Below are positions 46,101 to 61,100 of a DNA stretch of 64,000 nt, piece by piece. This stretch comes from Lineus longissimus (taxonomy: Eukaryota; Nemertea; Pilidiophora; Heteronemertea; Lineidae), in the NCBI RefSeq assembly GCF_910592395.1, contig NC_088324.1, forward strand, positions 14,162,953-14,226,952. Reading direction: 5' to 3'. Made by a program: the position numbers and the translations under genes. Within the stretch, counting starts at the first letter, position 1, and every line of letters begins with the position of its first letter. The notes below the pieces were generated by a model. That model saw nothing but the letters and a program-made list of their open reading frames with translations. It made no database searches and was not told where the DNA came from.

Positions 46101-49100
46101 TTGTACTGAAGACATGAAGAAGATGATACCTGCGGCAAATGCAAAGGGTACAAACATGGACTAACTTTTGGTAACATGGACCGATCTCATATTGACTCGG
46201 ACAGCAGGGAGGAGGAGAGGACTTAATGAAAGGCAGCATCGCAAAGATTGCAAGTTCCAAGGATGTTCCACAAGCTTTTAGAGCCAACTTATCTCAACAC
46301 ATGGCTTTAATCTAAGGAAATATTTTTAGAAATTGGATTTTTCATAAAAACAAAAGTCCCTGTGCCAAGAAATTCTACATTCAGCTAACTTTGGTATCAA
46401 TTCAAAGGTATAAAAAGAGATAACAGTTTGGTTAATGTGCAGAAAAAAGGCTATTTCAAAAACGCTAAAGCCAAGATTGAGATTTTGAAAAAAGCAAAAC
46501 ATCGCTTGGTGGCAATTTATCAGGTCTTACCGGGGGTGACCACTGAAGGAACTCTAGAGGCATTTCAGCCATAGTGTACGTTACTTCAGAGTCACAGCTA
46601 CGGGAACGCTCACGGAACATATGGCCGGGAGCAGTGCTACAACCATCGCTTTGACTCCAGCTCTATGAGGGAGGGAATACAGAGATATCGCGTTAAAAAC
46701 TGGATCAGTTTCCAAGTGCTTTTTTGTATTTTTATCATTTTCATGACATTCTGACTTTGCCAAGTCTACAAGCGCATGAACAAGAAGCCACTTGAATTCA
46801 AACATTCTTCAAGTTTCTTTGCCATTAGGACAAGGACATATCTTGGAACAGGACAGGAAGATATTTGACTGACAAGGTACAGGGAGAAGGACTGGACGGA
46901 AAGAATGGAGTTATGGAAATGATAATATGATGACGATGTTGGTCTATTGGAACTCATCCTCTTCGTATTTGAAGAGGGTGATAGCAAGATGGCAGTTACG
47001 TGGCCTGTCACTAGTGTAATCAACTGTCTTGACAGAGTCAAAACATCAATTTTGTCTGATGGATTACCCTCGTGAAAATCAGTGCCACTTATTGTGATGT
47101 TGACACCTTATCGCCGAGGATGACATATTTGTGGAGGATAGGACAAGTACATTGATTGTATCACCAGTTCTGCTGTATAACCATAAGGCAGCCTATTGAC
47201 TTACTCCTCCCTGTTAGCTAAACCAAAAGACTTCCTTGTGCAACCACTTCTGTTTGTAGTTGACTTCAAACTATCACTAATTTTAACACTGTAAGTTTTT
47301 TTCACTTCCAAACACACTTAGATAGATTTTCACACAAACCCCACATTCCAAATGGTGCATTAATGTTTGCTTCGCAGCAAAGAACTAAATACCAAGGAGT
47401 GCAAGTGTGACCTCATTCCAGAAGGTTATAGCACAGAAGTGTGACGCGTGATACCATGGTTCAGCGGGCTCAAAAGTTGGAAGACGTGTCAAGCACTGTT
47501 TTTGATGCATGCAATCATGATTGCCAGTCACAGAGACAAAAATTGCTAGTTTGAAGCTGCTTATAATGTCCATCTTTTGAGCACTGAATAGAGACGTGAA
47601 GAGGGAGACAGTGGTTTCCATGGTAACTAAATACAAATACTCCACCTGGTTCTGGTGCTGGAATAAGTACATACAGAAAATACAGAAGGTTAGTTGAAGC
47701 TGGGTGAAAGTTGATAACGAATTATAAACATCATTTCTACCGAGGTTTGACAGAAATACATGCACAGTGAGGAATCAGCATTCTGACCCATGACAGCACT
47801 GAAGTCACTTTTTTGCGGCGATGTCAAAGAATTTTATGCTTGGGCCACCAACAACAAGAAATATGTCAGACGCCGATGCGAGTTGTGGGTTCCTCACTTG
47901 TAACACTTTATTTTGCCAAACTGGGTGAAATGAATCGTAAAACAAAGAAGCAGGGTAAAAGTTTAAGTTAAACATAAACATATGGTAAATTGATGAAAAG
48001 GATGTTGCAGAATGATACCAGACGTCAGCAATATTTCCAAAACAAGAACATTCAGATGTATTGGTATTGCCCAAAGCAGCAATGCAGTTTATGAAAAGGC
48101 AAAATGAAACGAAAAAGTTTAAAATCCTTTAATTCCCACAGAAATGCCAGAAAGGACTGGAGCACAGTCGAAACCAAAATGTGCGGAAATGTTAAAGTAT
48201 AGTAAATAAATGAAACTAAATTGAAGCCGACTTACAAATGTTCTTTGCCTGGTAAGAGAGGACCGACGGCGCCCCCTACGCTCAGAGCTATGACGGCTCA
48301 TGTGCATAGAGTAACGTCGGCCTTCAAACCACTCACTACGTCTCTTAAATGTCTCTGCTCTGACTGCGTCAGACATGCGCTTAAATATGCAAGTTACCGA
48401 ATTCAGGTTTTGATTTTGACGAAAAAGTTTTCATTTCTTGTTGATAACTTTGAACCGAGTCGTGTTCAAGACTAATAAGGTAGAAAATAAGATTGCGCTT
48501 GACCCGAGAGAAAAGTTGAAATGACGCAATCTACACAGAGATAAGAGGAACATTGCGTATGACTTCAAGGTGGTCACATCGTTTTCATGACTCATTTTAC
48601 CGCAGAGGAGAGGAAACGTAATGTTATGTGTTGACGACATTGAAACTGATCAAAGAAGAAGGCAGTTTGTTGGATGAGTCCAACTCCGCAATATCAAGGA
48701 ATGAACCACTGTTACTGTGAAGGGTGGTAGGTAGACTTCTTATGAACCATGTTTTCAACAACACTGACAACAAGCATGCAGATTTCAATGGCTTATTCCA
48801 ACAATATTAAAAGCAAAGAAAGCAGGAAAAGAAAAATAGCAAACTAAACCAGAGGCTTGTCAAAAAGAAAGTGAAAGTTTATGGTCAATGAATTTTGAAT
48901 ATGACTGCCCTCACCAGTGAAGGATAAAACTGAGGTATAAAGAATGAAATGAGAAACAAAACTTTATGTCATTTTCATTCAAACTTTAAAGTTTCTGAGA
49001 AGAATTTGATGCGATGATAAAATTGTTGACAAAGCCCATTTGAATTGGTAATCTATGTGACATTTCTAAACGTCTTTTTGACGAAAAAACACTACAGACA

Positions 49101-52100
49101 AGACATAGAAAGATAAGAGTTCCAGAACAACAGAATTGTTTTCACTTAAAGTACCAACGAAACGAGAAAAGATATTGCAGAGAATTTGGATTTGAAGAAG
49201 TGTTCTAAAGGAAAATGAAAGTTTTTCATGGAATGTTGTGGGGAAAAGAAAACAGTTATGTGATGGATTAACACCATTCACCAAGAGTTGTCTACATACC
49301 ATTAATCCAATCCAATCCTAAACATCCCCCAACAATAACAATACAAAAATAATTTCAAAAACTTTAGCAAGAGAACGAAAATAGCAAACCCACCCTCGAG
49401 GAGCTGGATATGAGCTGAGTAACCGTGAGGACACAAAGGCAACACCAGAGTCCATGGTCAACCGTCGCATGCCAAAGACACTGCTCCCTATTTTGTTCAG
49501 CAGGAACCACTCAACCGTCTGATTTGACTACTCATGCGCTTCCAAAAATGGTTCTGATGAGAGTGACATGAGCGTGGCAATGTCAATGATCACAAACATA
49601 GATAATGATGAACTCTGGATTCTCACCTTTGAAAACCTCAGCTAGCTCCTAAACAACCCCCGAGGGTGAAAACAGCGACCACTTCATCGCAGCAATAGAA
49701 ATAAACAGCGCACCACTTTCACAGATTAAGACGTGACACGTGAGCTACATACCCTAAAACTTTTTCCCAACTGAATCTGCATGCACGTGATGTGAAAGTA
49801 GAAGGAGATTAGCTATGATTATGAAAGATTTGGAAGCATTTCAGCAACTCCTGTTGACATTGTGTCGTTTTGAACACAAATATCTTGCAAGAGCAAATCA
49901 GATGAACTGTATTGGGCTGGCATGTGAAGTTGGTATTAATAGAGAAACAATTTTGTTCCAAATTTTCCCCATTGGTGAATTGAACAAATCAGAGAGCACT
50001 CGGCAGATTATGATAACACTGATCGTCAAACCAGAAAATGCCCCTTGGCTTTATGAGACGAGCGGTTTTTTTTCGCAATTCAGTGAAACATGATCACCTC
50101 ATTGCATTTTGTGAGCTTATGCAATTGATTGTCTAAGCACTGGTGAAATGTTGTCTGATGAAAATCAAACAGGTCAAGTGTCTTCTTCAAGGACACAACT
50201 CACCTTAGCACCACCAAATAGTCCCCTTAATCCTCCACGCTTTTGCTTTTTCCCACCAGATAATGTTCCTTTTCCTTCGGATCGAATTGTGTTCCGCGGC
50301 GTCAAATTCGTCAAGGAGTTGTTCATATTTTCTGACCCACTGCCATTGCCCCCGCTGAGGTCTTCGAATGGAATGTCACCCGGATGATGGAAGCCTGATT
50401 TGAATCGATCGACCACAAGTCTCGAATCCTGAAACAAGAAATTTGAATCCTTAGAAGCTTACCGAAAACTAATTCTCAAAGTACTGAAGGACAACTGTGG
50501 TCACCATGATTAGAGTCAAATCAAGAACTGTTGTTACAAGTACAAAGTTTACACAATTTGTTTGTGCCATAACACAGTCAACATCAGTCATACGAAGTAC
50601 AAAACAGTAAGTAATGACAAGATATGTTGAAAATGCTCTCCCATGTTTTACTTTACCTCTGATGGACTAACAGACTCCGACGCTCGCACCATGCCCTCTA
50701 TACATGTATTTATAATTGGTATCACACTGGTTTCTATATCCGCACTTGTTTTTATGAAGTCCTGAATCCGCGTAATCCGTCGCTCGTCCATGTCTTGTAA
50801 GCTCTGAAAAGATTTTTGCAAATATTCATCATCATCATCATCATCATTTTGGCATGGTGGTCAAAACTTAAGCCTTTGCCCTCGTGATTCTTTGTTCATT
50901 CTTGAATTGATTTCACGTCAATCGCTTACCTGAAATACTTTCGGCATGAGTACGGAATAATGTTCCTCCTGGAGTTGGTTGGTTTTTTGAAGCTGACACG
51001 CATATTCACTCTTTGCTTCTTCACATTGTTGATCTTTGATTTGTGAGATATTTTTTTGTTTCTCGACTTCTGCTCGCGATAAATTTATATTTGCGTCCGC
51101 CTGTTTGTAACTTTCTTGAGCCTTTTCTGATTCTTTGAACGCCTTTTCGTATTGTTTTTTACTCTGAAGAGAAATGGAGCATATGATAAGTATGGTACTC
51201 ATTCAACCTTTCCATGAAATAACAATATTGTTGGGTGCGTGTAGTGCTTGATTATTTAACCATTCCACCCAATTTTCAGGAATGGATTCTTCTAATAAAC
51301 TATAGGCCTTTACTGAAGTAAAAGTCAACATCTTTTTAGGAAGAGTCTAGGGAAATAAGTTAAAAAGAGCCAATGTTAAGTCTGGTATTCCATTGCTATC
51401 TGTTTCTGCTCAACTTAGGATATCTTCCATAGCAGGCATTTTTGACCTGACATCCTAATGTACATGTAAAGCACAATTCACAATAACCTATATAAGTTTT
51501 GTGGCATAAGAATGAAACTACTTTATTGGATTGTACACCAGGAAGATCATGAAAACACGTTTACTTAGAATTGTGTCTGAAAGACACCACCAACTTCCTC
51601 GATTCTCATGGACTTAAGTGAACGACACAGTCATTATGAGAAGGATAGATGCGTCTATGTCAACCAAGAAAATAAGAAGCCTCCATGTTATGGACTGTAA
51701 AGCCATGCTACATGTAGGTCCCACTTACAGATTGTAATAAGTCTAAAGATTTGTCTAACTGTTTTTGTAAATCCTTTCCTTCCGATAAATGTTTTTTCCT
51801 CTCCTGTCTCAGTTCTTGAATAAGGTGCGTCATATCCTTGGTCAACATCGAATTCATGTTCTCCGATATTAACTCATGTTGGCTCGCTATGTCATGGACC
51901 TCGTTTAACATGGACAGAAAACCTTTGGCGTATGAAAACCTGCATGGAAAGAAGAATGGTAGAGCAAGTTAGAATTGGTCCATGTGTGCATGTGTTAGGG
52001 GACAGCTGGTGGCTTTGTGCAGCTCGTTTTCAGGTAGATATCACAAAGAGAGAGAGTCAATGGCTCTGAAAAGACGCACCAAAGCAGAAACAGTCATCTC

Positions 52101-55100
52101 TGAGCATATCACTATCGAAAACTTTTCTTGGAGCTCAATTAGCGTTAGATGTTCGGCACTACATGTTGGTCCTGGTGCTACTTAATGAAATTTACTGATG
52201 GAGATAGGCTTAGTTGAACTAGCACTAGCGTTTATTGTCTGTAATGCCCACGGAACAATGGGGCCCTAAATATTAACATGGGGAACATGATTTATAGAGA
52301 CTGAGAGTCAAGGTCACTTGAGATGTCAAGGTCACTTGAGATGTCAAGGTCACTTGAGATGTCAAGGTCACTTGAGATGTCAAGGTCACTTCGGATGTCA
52401 AGGTTTCTGTTGCCATATGTTGTTATAGCACTTCCCTAAGTCTTTGATAAGCCCATGACCTTTAGATCAAACACATCTCATTTTCTCTCCTCTCGCATTG
52501 TCTATTCTTCTCTTGTTATCTGTCATAATAGCAAAGGATGATCATATGGATCAGATTCTTTAGATGTATGGCATGATGCTTGAAGCTTAACCCTTAGCCT
52601 ACTGGCTCTGGTCATTTAAGGCTCAAGTGAAAGCCAATGTCCAAATGTGGTACTTCTGCGAGTCTACAAATAATGAAGATTCCCTTTTTTTAGATTTGAT
52701 GAATAATTGCTCTTATTTTGACTTAAATAAATCAGCCTGCCATCCATCCCACTGCAAATTAGTTATGAAAACAGGATATCCTCTACAAAAAATCTGATCG
52801 ACTGATTGTGAATGCTATGTTAATTGTGATGTGTGCAAATAATGTTTGCGCTGTTAAGGACATGTATATTTATCATGGGTATATGTTGACACATGCCTGT
52901 CTAATGACGGTGTGGAGATGATGTATAGACAATTCTGTCACTCTGTAGTCTATACACAAGAATGAAGATACTTTGCTGTCCATATCACAATGGCTGTTAC
53001 ACTGTAGTGTCACCATTGGTGTTCATCTCCGACTAACGTACTTCCAAAAGAGTGCAATGCTCAGATTATGAGGTAGCAAGATATACGAATTATCGTATCA
53101 CTATCAGTCATTGCCCTCTTGTCTCTCATCTAAATCTGTCATTCCAGTGGTAGTGCCTGGAGTGTTCAAGTGGTCCCCATTCACAGTTTCCACAAACCAT
53201 GCATTAGACAATACTTATGCACGTGTACATACATCAAAAAATCGATTCGTCAAACCTCAAGTAGGCTGTAACCTCTAAACTATGGGTGTTCGACATGAGC
53301 GCTAGTGTATAGCATTCACTTGGATTGTTTTACAAGGGCTCTTGTCTTGAGTGTTTTGTTTGTTACCAACGCTTTTAATCATTGCATTTCGTAACAGGAA
53401 GTTCATTTTGGCAACAAGAAATTGCCAATCAAAAACTTTTCCATCTCCCTCTTTACTGGCCAGTCGGTAGGCCTAAAGATTATCATACACTTCACAAGAA
53501 CTGTCACTACCCTGATAAAGGCCTCTGGGGGTAGGTAATTCGTTGATTTACTTAAGCTCGGGCCAGACTGAGGTTCGAACCTATACCACCCTTTGGGATC
53601 AGACACCGACCAGATTGGCAGCCCCTCCAAGTTTTGGCAAAAGATATAGCATTGTCCTATGCCTATCATGCCTATGCAAACTATCAATGGCATTGTAAAG
53701 TCAATATTTCAGTTTGGAATTGATAGCGAGACATGCTGAACAATCATAGCCTGTGTAATTTACAACATAATAGGTTAATAGCTGCATGTTATCCTAAAAC
53801 CAGTGTATAATTGTAAAGACTAGGTCGTATATCTGCTTTATGTTGTCATTCGCTTTGAAATTATACACTGCAGAACTTTTAGTAAGTTCTCAGCAGATGG
53901 TAGCACAATGAATGCATACGTCAGTTTTTGAAATGTTTACTCTTGAATTATAGTTACGATCTCAGCTGATTTCCAAAGAAGAAAATTCTTTTGTTTTTGC
54001 AGATCCAACACCATCATTGGCCTGGTCTACAGTGTACTAATGGTTCTGGCCCAATTATCTTGTTTACTTCTGACAAGTGACAGCTGGCTAGGGAATCATT
54101 CCACTTGTTTGTAGGCCCGCTATCATGTACGTCCATGCAAACTCCTCAAAATGCTCTCTCCACAGGATGGGTTTGTTCTTGCTCATCAATCAGTGAGTGA
54201 CTCATCCTTGATATGATAGGGCGCAGTCAGAGAGCAAACAATCTCATTAAATGCTTCATGAGCCAGGAATGCTCATCAACGGCCCAAGAAGGCCACTCAA
54301 TTAGTTCCTGATTAAATCACCAGGACTGTTCAGTGTCTCTGTCATGATTTTAGAGCCATAGTTTGTTTATAGATGTTGAGAACATGCTCAATAAACCAGG
54401 GCTGTTGAGTGTTGTTTTTTATAAGTTTGTGTATGCTTCCGGATATACTGAGATACCAACCTGATTATGCATTAGCCGGATCTACCCAACTCGTAGAATA
54501 AATGACCCAGTTGGCGTAGGAAGTGGGAATCCTTATCATTCTTCAGTGTGTTGGTCATGATAATTGTTTGGATTGTAAAATAATTGGGCCATTAGCAGTG
54601 TAGAAAGTTCACCACTTTGATTCTAATCTTAATTGTACTGCTGAATACAAGGATGTTATCAGTTTTTAGTCTTAATGTTCAGATGCAACTTTGGTTCTCT
54701 GCAAGTTGTACTATTGTAGGCCTACTAACAAACATGTGACCTGATGTGATCCTTCCTTGCTGGATGACCCAAGCCACAACCACCTGGCAGGAAGATCATG
54801 TTGTTCTGCCCCCTCTTTTCTTGTGTTGTCCCAACCACACAGCCAGCCCCCCCCCCCCAAGAAGACCCTATTGTCCTGCCCCCTGGTGTCCCCTTCGCAG
54901 ACACTTACTGATAATCTTCCTCTTCCTTCTTCTTTGGTTGATAATTTTTTGCTAATCGCCTAAAAATACAAAAGAATAAACTTCCTTGTACAAAGTGAAA
55001 GGGAAAATATTGGAAAAGAACTGGTAAATAGACTTAACCTGGAGGAGGAGGGGAATATCAAGAAGGGGCACCCTCTTATCTAAAGGATCAGCAGTATCCT

Positions 55101-58100
55101 AGCTGCTGTGTATCAAGAGGATGATGAAACAAAACTGAGGTCAAGGTCACATGTCACAGTATTCTAGGCATATCGTTGGACTATACATGCTTCCCGAAAT
55201 TGGTGGCTTGCATGCATTGGAACTAACTTTTTCCCCTTGTCCGTCATCAAAGGCATTCAAGTGTGTTGGTCAACCATGAATATCTCCTTTGTCCCTCCAC
55301 CCTAAGGCCTAGTTCTCCTTATGACATCACTATTTCGGACACTCAGCGCCCCATTTCTGGAAAGGTGTATAGAACTACCTTACCTTCGTACTCAATACTC
55401 ACTTTAACTTTGCTGCATATTCTGTCTCTATTGCGCATCTGTCCTTCACATAATGACTGTATCGTTCACTAAACTCTATCCCCTTCTGTGTATGATTAGC
55501 CAAGTTGTCATACTGATCCTAAAACGAAAAAGGAATGCAACATTTGAGTCATGATATATGTTTTAAAGCGTCATGGTCTCATACTGCCAGCACCAAATGC
55601 CATCACAACTTCGTCAACACTGTTGCATTCAACATTTGAGGGACACACAAACTAGTTGCATGGTCAACAGCGTACAGACTGCGGTGGCTTTTGGCATCAT
55701 GAGAGGGCTGTGGATCATGAGGTTTGTGGTCTCATCACATCATCTCCACCATTTCAGTGGACATCAGACATCAGCGCATCCATCAGACAATTCTACACAC
55801 ACAACCACAATCTCCCAAGCGTACAGTCCATGAGTCAATCTCGTCAAAAAAAACTTATAACCGTCTGCCCAGAAAAACCACTGCATCAACACATGAGTAA
55901 TCGCCAGCACAGTCTGCTCAACCTGCCGCTTCATTCCTTTGGTTTCTTTGTAAACTAAGTCTCTCCATCAGTCTTGGGGGTAGGCCACGGCACTTCTGAA
56001 CATGTAGTCGGCTATTCTGGTAAGTAGACACTTGGCTGGTGGTACTGTTACTATTAGCAGTAACTTTGGGTATTTTTTCAACCAATATTGCATCGTCTTC
56101 TGTTTCTATCTGTGCAGACACACACTGCAGGCAACAGACTTGATCTCCTGGCTATTTGACAGAAGACAGTGTAGCCTACGGGAGTACATATGTATGCCAT
56201 TATTGAAGAATCCCTTTAGAGTTCCAAATATGCCGATCACGTCAGGAGGCTGGACTGAACCATACTAAACCTTGGTATACCGATTCAATCCAATAAAGCA
56301 TTCATAACAAGAGGAATGAGAGTGGATAATGATGGTTTCCCATAATGATCCAGGTTGGTATGTAAAAGATGAGGCTATTCTGATGGATATGATCCAGACA
56401 GGCTGATCATCATCATCTGCCTCAGCATCATCAGGTTATACCTGGAGTTAACCCTCACTGCCGTGTACACAGGATCATCTCACTGAAGACTCTATCCGCC
56501 ATCGAGGACTTGCAGCGTTTGGCAGAAGTTGAATATCAATGAATATTTTTTTGCCACCATTTGACCAATGACTGCAGGTGCTATACTTTACCTTCATTTG
56601 GCACCTAGTGGCCGGACTACCACCCATTTTCATGATGATCTCTTTCTTCGGTTTGGGCATGATAACAAAGGTGACTGTCATTTATCCAAAAACATAATTT
56701 ATAATCCTCTGAACTCTTGTTTGATCCCGAACTGAACAAATAAAAACTAATATTCCAGACTACACAGAGGTTGCTTTTGACAACTGTTTATAATTCCCAA
56801 AAGTATAATGCGATGTCAAAATAATCCTTATACTCCTTTATTCCCGATTCAAAATAATCCTCCTAGTCCTTTAAATTCCTTGTTATTGCTTTGTGATTGC
56901 CCTTCCTTGCCTATCCTATAAAACAATATAAAGTGAATATCCCATTCTTATGCCAAACACCAAGGTCAATAAAAGGAAACCTTGACCAGCACAACTTTCA
57001 GACGGTGAGTGATTTTCAACAATGGAACCAACTTTCAAACCAAAACAGTGATATTCCACCAATTCCCAATGCCAAACAAACTTCCTCATCAAGTTCCTTG
57101 TATGTAATGATGTGAACAAATTCTTCCGGCAGTAATGTGGAAAGGTTTATTTGCATATACAAATGTTCAAGAGATTCCAATGCCTATGGGCTAATATTCA
57201 AATTCTTTGATTAGCAATTTTACCCAGAACTCACGGGATGCATATACGCTGCGAGTACATGGACCAAATGTATGGCAGAAACGACCGACCAAAGGTGAAA
57301 TGAATGCAAGTTCAGGTGCAGTACAGGCAAAACTAATTCCCGCTGGCAAAATACCCATGCCAAGGAAATTTCATAGCGAAACTTAAAGCTGAGGTAAACA
57401 CAAACTGGTGCCAACAAAAGAGGCCAACGATATCACAGTTGATTAGCAAACTATTGTAAATGCCAGTGCAGGGCTTTAGTCAAAATGGAACAATATTACC
57501 AACGGGCCAAGATATTGTAACTATCTGCAACCACAGAAGTGTCCAAGTGTTAAAGAAACATATCAAATTGAGTACCGGTACTGAAGACCAGAGAATATGT
57601 AGTGTCGAACCTAAAAACTTAGTGATTTTTACAGAATGGCGGAAATTGCAAACAATTTCAGCACTGATGAACAAACAAATGGAACCTATGCCATGTTTGC
57701 GTTATAGAAGGTAGGTAGATGACTTCAGACTGGACACCATCACAGCATCCTGAATCCACAACAAGAAGGTAATCCGTTTCCTACACCGCGTACACTGCAC
57801 TCCGGATACAAGTATTTGTTTAGCAAAGTATCTCTTCCCCTTCTTGCCAACGCATCTTCCCTTGCAGTGTAACTCACTTCCAGTAACACCTGACCTATAA
57901 TGCACAACCTATCAACTCCAACTGTGGTACATATGTTTTCCCACCGAACAAGTTTTTTAGATTCCGCAAGTGCTCATCATGTGCCCAGCGAAAAAACGTG
58001 CAGAAAAACGACACAGAAGAGATTTGGTGTAGTTATCAAAATGAGTAACGCAGTAGAATCATAGTTGACATGATTCGAACTGATTGCATGAGATAATAGC

Positions 58101-61100
58101 TCAGTCTAATTTTCCAAAGAAGATAATTTCAAAATACCTGTTTCGAAAAAAATTCATTTGTCTGGGGTAATGAAATGACTGTGTTTCACCAGAGATTGAC
58201 TGTGCATTTACATCTGTGAAATCTACCACTTCAGCGCAATGATGAAAACTCAGCAGGGGAATTTGAATACATGCCACCCACCGATGTCATTGCCACTGAG
58301 AAAGAACACCAATTCCCAGCCTGCAGTTTACCCAAAGCCACAATTTGGGCCGATTCCCAACAGCAACCCTCAGCTTAGAGCTAAGGTCAAGATCCTTCCA
58401 ATTTGTAAATCGAAAAACCTGCACCCTTATGCACTGCTGAAGTTTTCCCTGCTGATGACATCAAACGTGAAGCCACGAGCAAACTGCTCTCAGAAGCATT
58501 TTGGATCCAACTTTTCTTCCTCTAACAGATGGGCAGCAAGACAATACCCAAGTTCTGTTTATGGACCATGTTTAGTCTAGCCATCCTGGAAGCCGGATTT
58601 ACCTCTTCCATTGTCACCCACACCAGCTGACCATCTGATAAATGCCTGGAACTCCCACTAAATATAGCACCATTCAGGCTGTTGCCCGATTTAGGCTAAC
58701 CCCTGTCACTTGTTTGCTAACCATTGAGGGTGCACCCTGACTATTAGGTTCCAAGAATGTGCCCACAGGTCCTGGGGTCAAGTAATTTGGGACATACATG
58801 TATGGACATCTCATGGCCCCAATTGAGGTTCAGACGCCGGTGGCATACATGTGGGGTGAAGAAAAATGAACACACTCAGCAACAGAGCATGACATTTCTA
58901 TTTCTTTTTAACAGGTGCAACACAAACAAACTCCTCATGACAATGCACCATTGGCACACGCCAGATTATGCCGATTTTTGTCAACAAATTCAGGTTACAG
59001 ATTACATACTTTATATTTGATGGAGGAACTTTTGATTGGACCTTATTTCCAAGCAAAGTTTATGCTCTCCTCTCGCTGCTGGTAAAGTGTAAGTACGGAT
59101 GCACTCATCTTAATGTTTTCAAAGAATTCTGCACTTGGCTAATGTTCTACAAAGTAACTGCATCCAAGGGGAACTAATTATAAGGCATGACACAATTTGA
59201 CATCTGAATAACTCTACTTCCTAGGAAGTATTGATAAGGAGTACATCAGCTGATCTAATATACATCAAATCCTATCTTTTATCTGATAAATATTTGAGTA
59301 ATTTTGATCATTTCCTCTGTACTTTCTCCGTGACTAATGCAACCTTATCTCTCAATTCATAGCCGCCCATTTGAACAAGCTACAAGTCTCAGCCCACTGG
59401 AGTGATAAGTTGAGTTACAATGTACGCTCTAGGATCTTGGAGTCGTGAGTTCAAGAATGACTCACTTGTGGCTGCAGCTTGCATTAAGGATCATCTATCT
59501 CAATGAAATAGTCAAGAGTTATAGATTTATGCAGATCAAAGTTGACGCTAGTTTTTTGTAATGTTGGCTAGTCTCTTCTTTTTCTGCACTCACGTCATGT
59601 TGTCATGGCTGTCGCAAGTCACAGCGACTAAAATTGCTTGTTTGCATGACGCTAAGGAAGAGGCAGAATGACCTATACATCCATAACCACAGATTGCTTC
59701 AATCAGATTTGTGGTGCTCCACTCAACTCCACAACAAAAGACCCTCCCCCTATGATAAAATAGATCTTCCCATACCATTCTCACATTGCTGTGCCAATTT
59801 AATTGATCATTTGCATGCAAGCGATATATATTGTCTTCTAAATTGCTTACACTTAACCTATTTGTGAATTTCAATTGTATAATGAAGACCAAATTGCCTG
59901 AATATTGTCCACATTGGATTGGATTCGGTAGCCTAATTTGGCTCTTGTCTCCACATTATCTAATATCAAAAACGTTTTGAGCATTGCAAGTTTTTTTGTC
60001 TTTTCGATTGCTTCGTGCATAGTGCTGTCAGTGTATGTGTCACATGATGTCTCGGGCACCAATAAACAGCCTACCAACCCCAAACCACCCCCATGAGGGA
60101 AGCTTCAGATTTTGGGAACACCATGCCTTCTGATGACTTGGGAGTCCTTGGACATTGAAACAATCAATTGGAAATACTTCTTTTATAAGACAATGATTCA
60201 CTACTAACAAGGAAAAGCAACAAAAGTCACTTAATTATACAAAAACTTAGTCATTCAACACAGACATGCTTTAAAAAAGTCTCTAAGAATCGGAACAAAA
60301 AAGATGTTCCAAGAATGAAACATTCAGTGATATTGCGACTAGCGTCAGAGGGAGTGAATCATGAGGCAATCCAGGCAAGAATTTTCCAGGATATCTTCAG
60401 ACAAAGGCGTACTCCAGGTATGAAACCAGACAGCAAGCTGTAGCTCATCACCATGTTCACAATCAGCTCTGCTGCTCTTTTTTCTACAATATCCACAACA
60501 AAGAAACCGCAAGACACAAAGAGTATCACGCACAGAATCCGAAACTCACTAGAGATACAGAAATAATACAGCAGATACATGTATACATGTACTTCATCAA
60601 CACCATCTGAACTCTGCTAAGCTAAACCAACCCCCAGAGACAGAGAACTCACTATGCACTGTCTCAAAACAACACAACTTCACAAAAGAAAAAAAGTCAT
60701 GAAGACAGGATCACAAAGTGAACAAGGAAGTTGCTTTAAGTCAAAATAGGGCCCCGGCTGTCATACATCAATCATGTATGTAAATTGAGCATAATGTTGA
60801 GAAACTGCGTAACCTACAATCGGAGAAATCTCACATGATGTCACAACTGTTACTGTCATGACTGACTGTGGGTTCTCCAAAGGGAATATCTGAGTGCACT
60901 TAGCACTGACAGAGTCAGCTTTCCGACAGAAACACTGATGGCAAATCCTGCATCGTTGACACCAACACCAACCAATTATTCGTATCAGCCAGATATCGAA
61001 CGTATCAATCCTGATCGATTTCGGGGCTACACAGTTCCAATCAATTCCAAGTCACCAAATTGAATATTCCAGTTCCACCATTCATGCCATCGCTACAGAC

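Noticed and set aside
49394-49455. ATG exon with good start context (accatgg) and a gtgggt donor on the minus strand
   Set aside because: It would end in phase 2, but the next F-BAR exon needs phase 0, so it cannot be an alternative start of that gene.
52308-52406. Short regular repeats that could be mistaken for a CRISPR array
   Set aside because: Units are contiguous 18-mers without spacers in an animal intron.
58239-58580. 113-codon plus-strand ORF in the F-BAR first intron
   Set aside because: Pro/Asn/Gln/Ser-rich without motif, no flanking splice sites or poly(A) signal.
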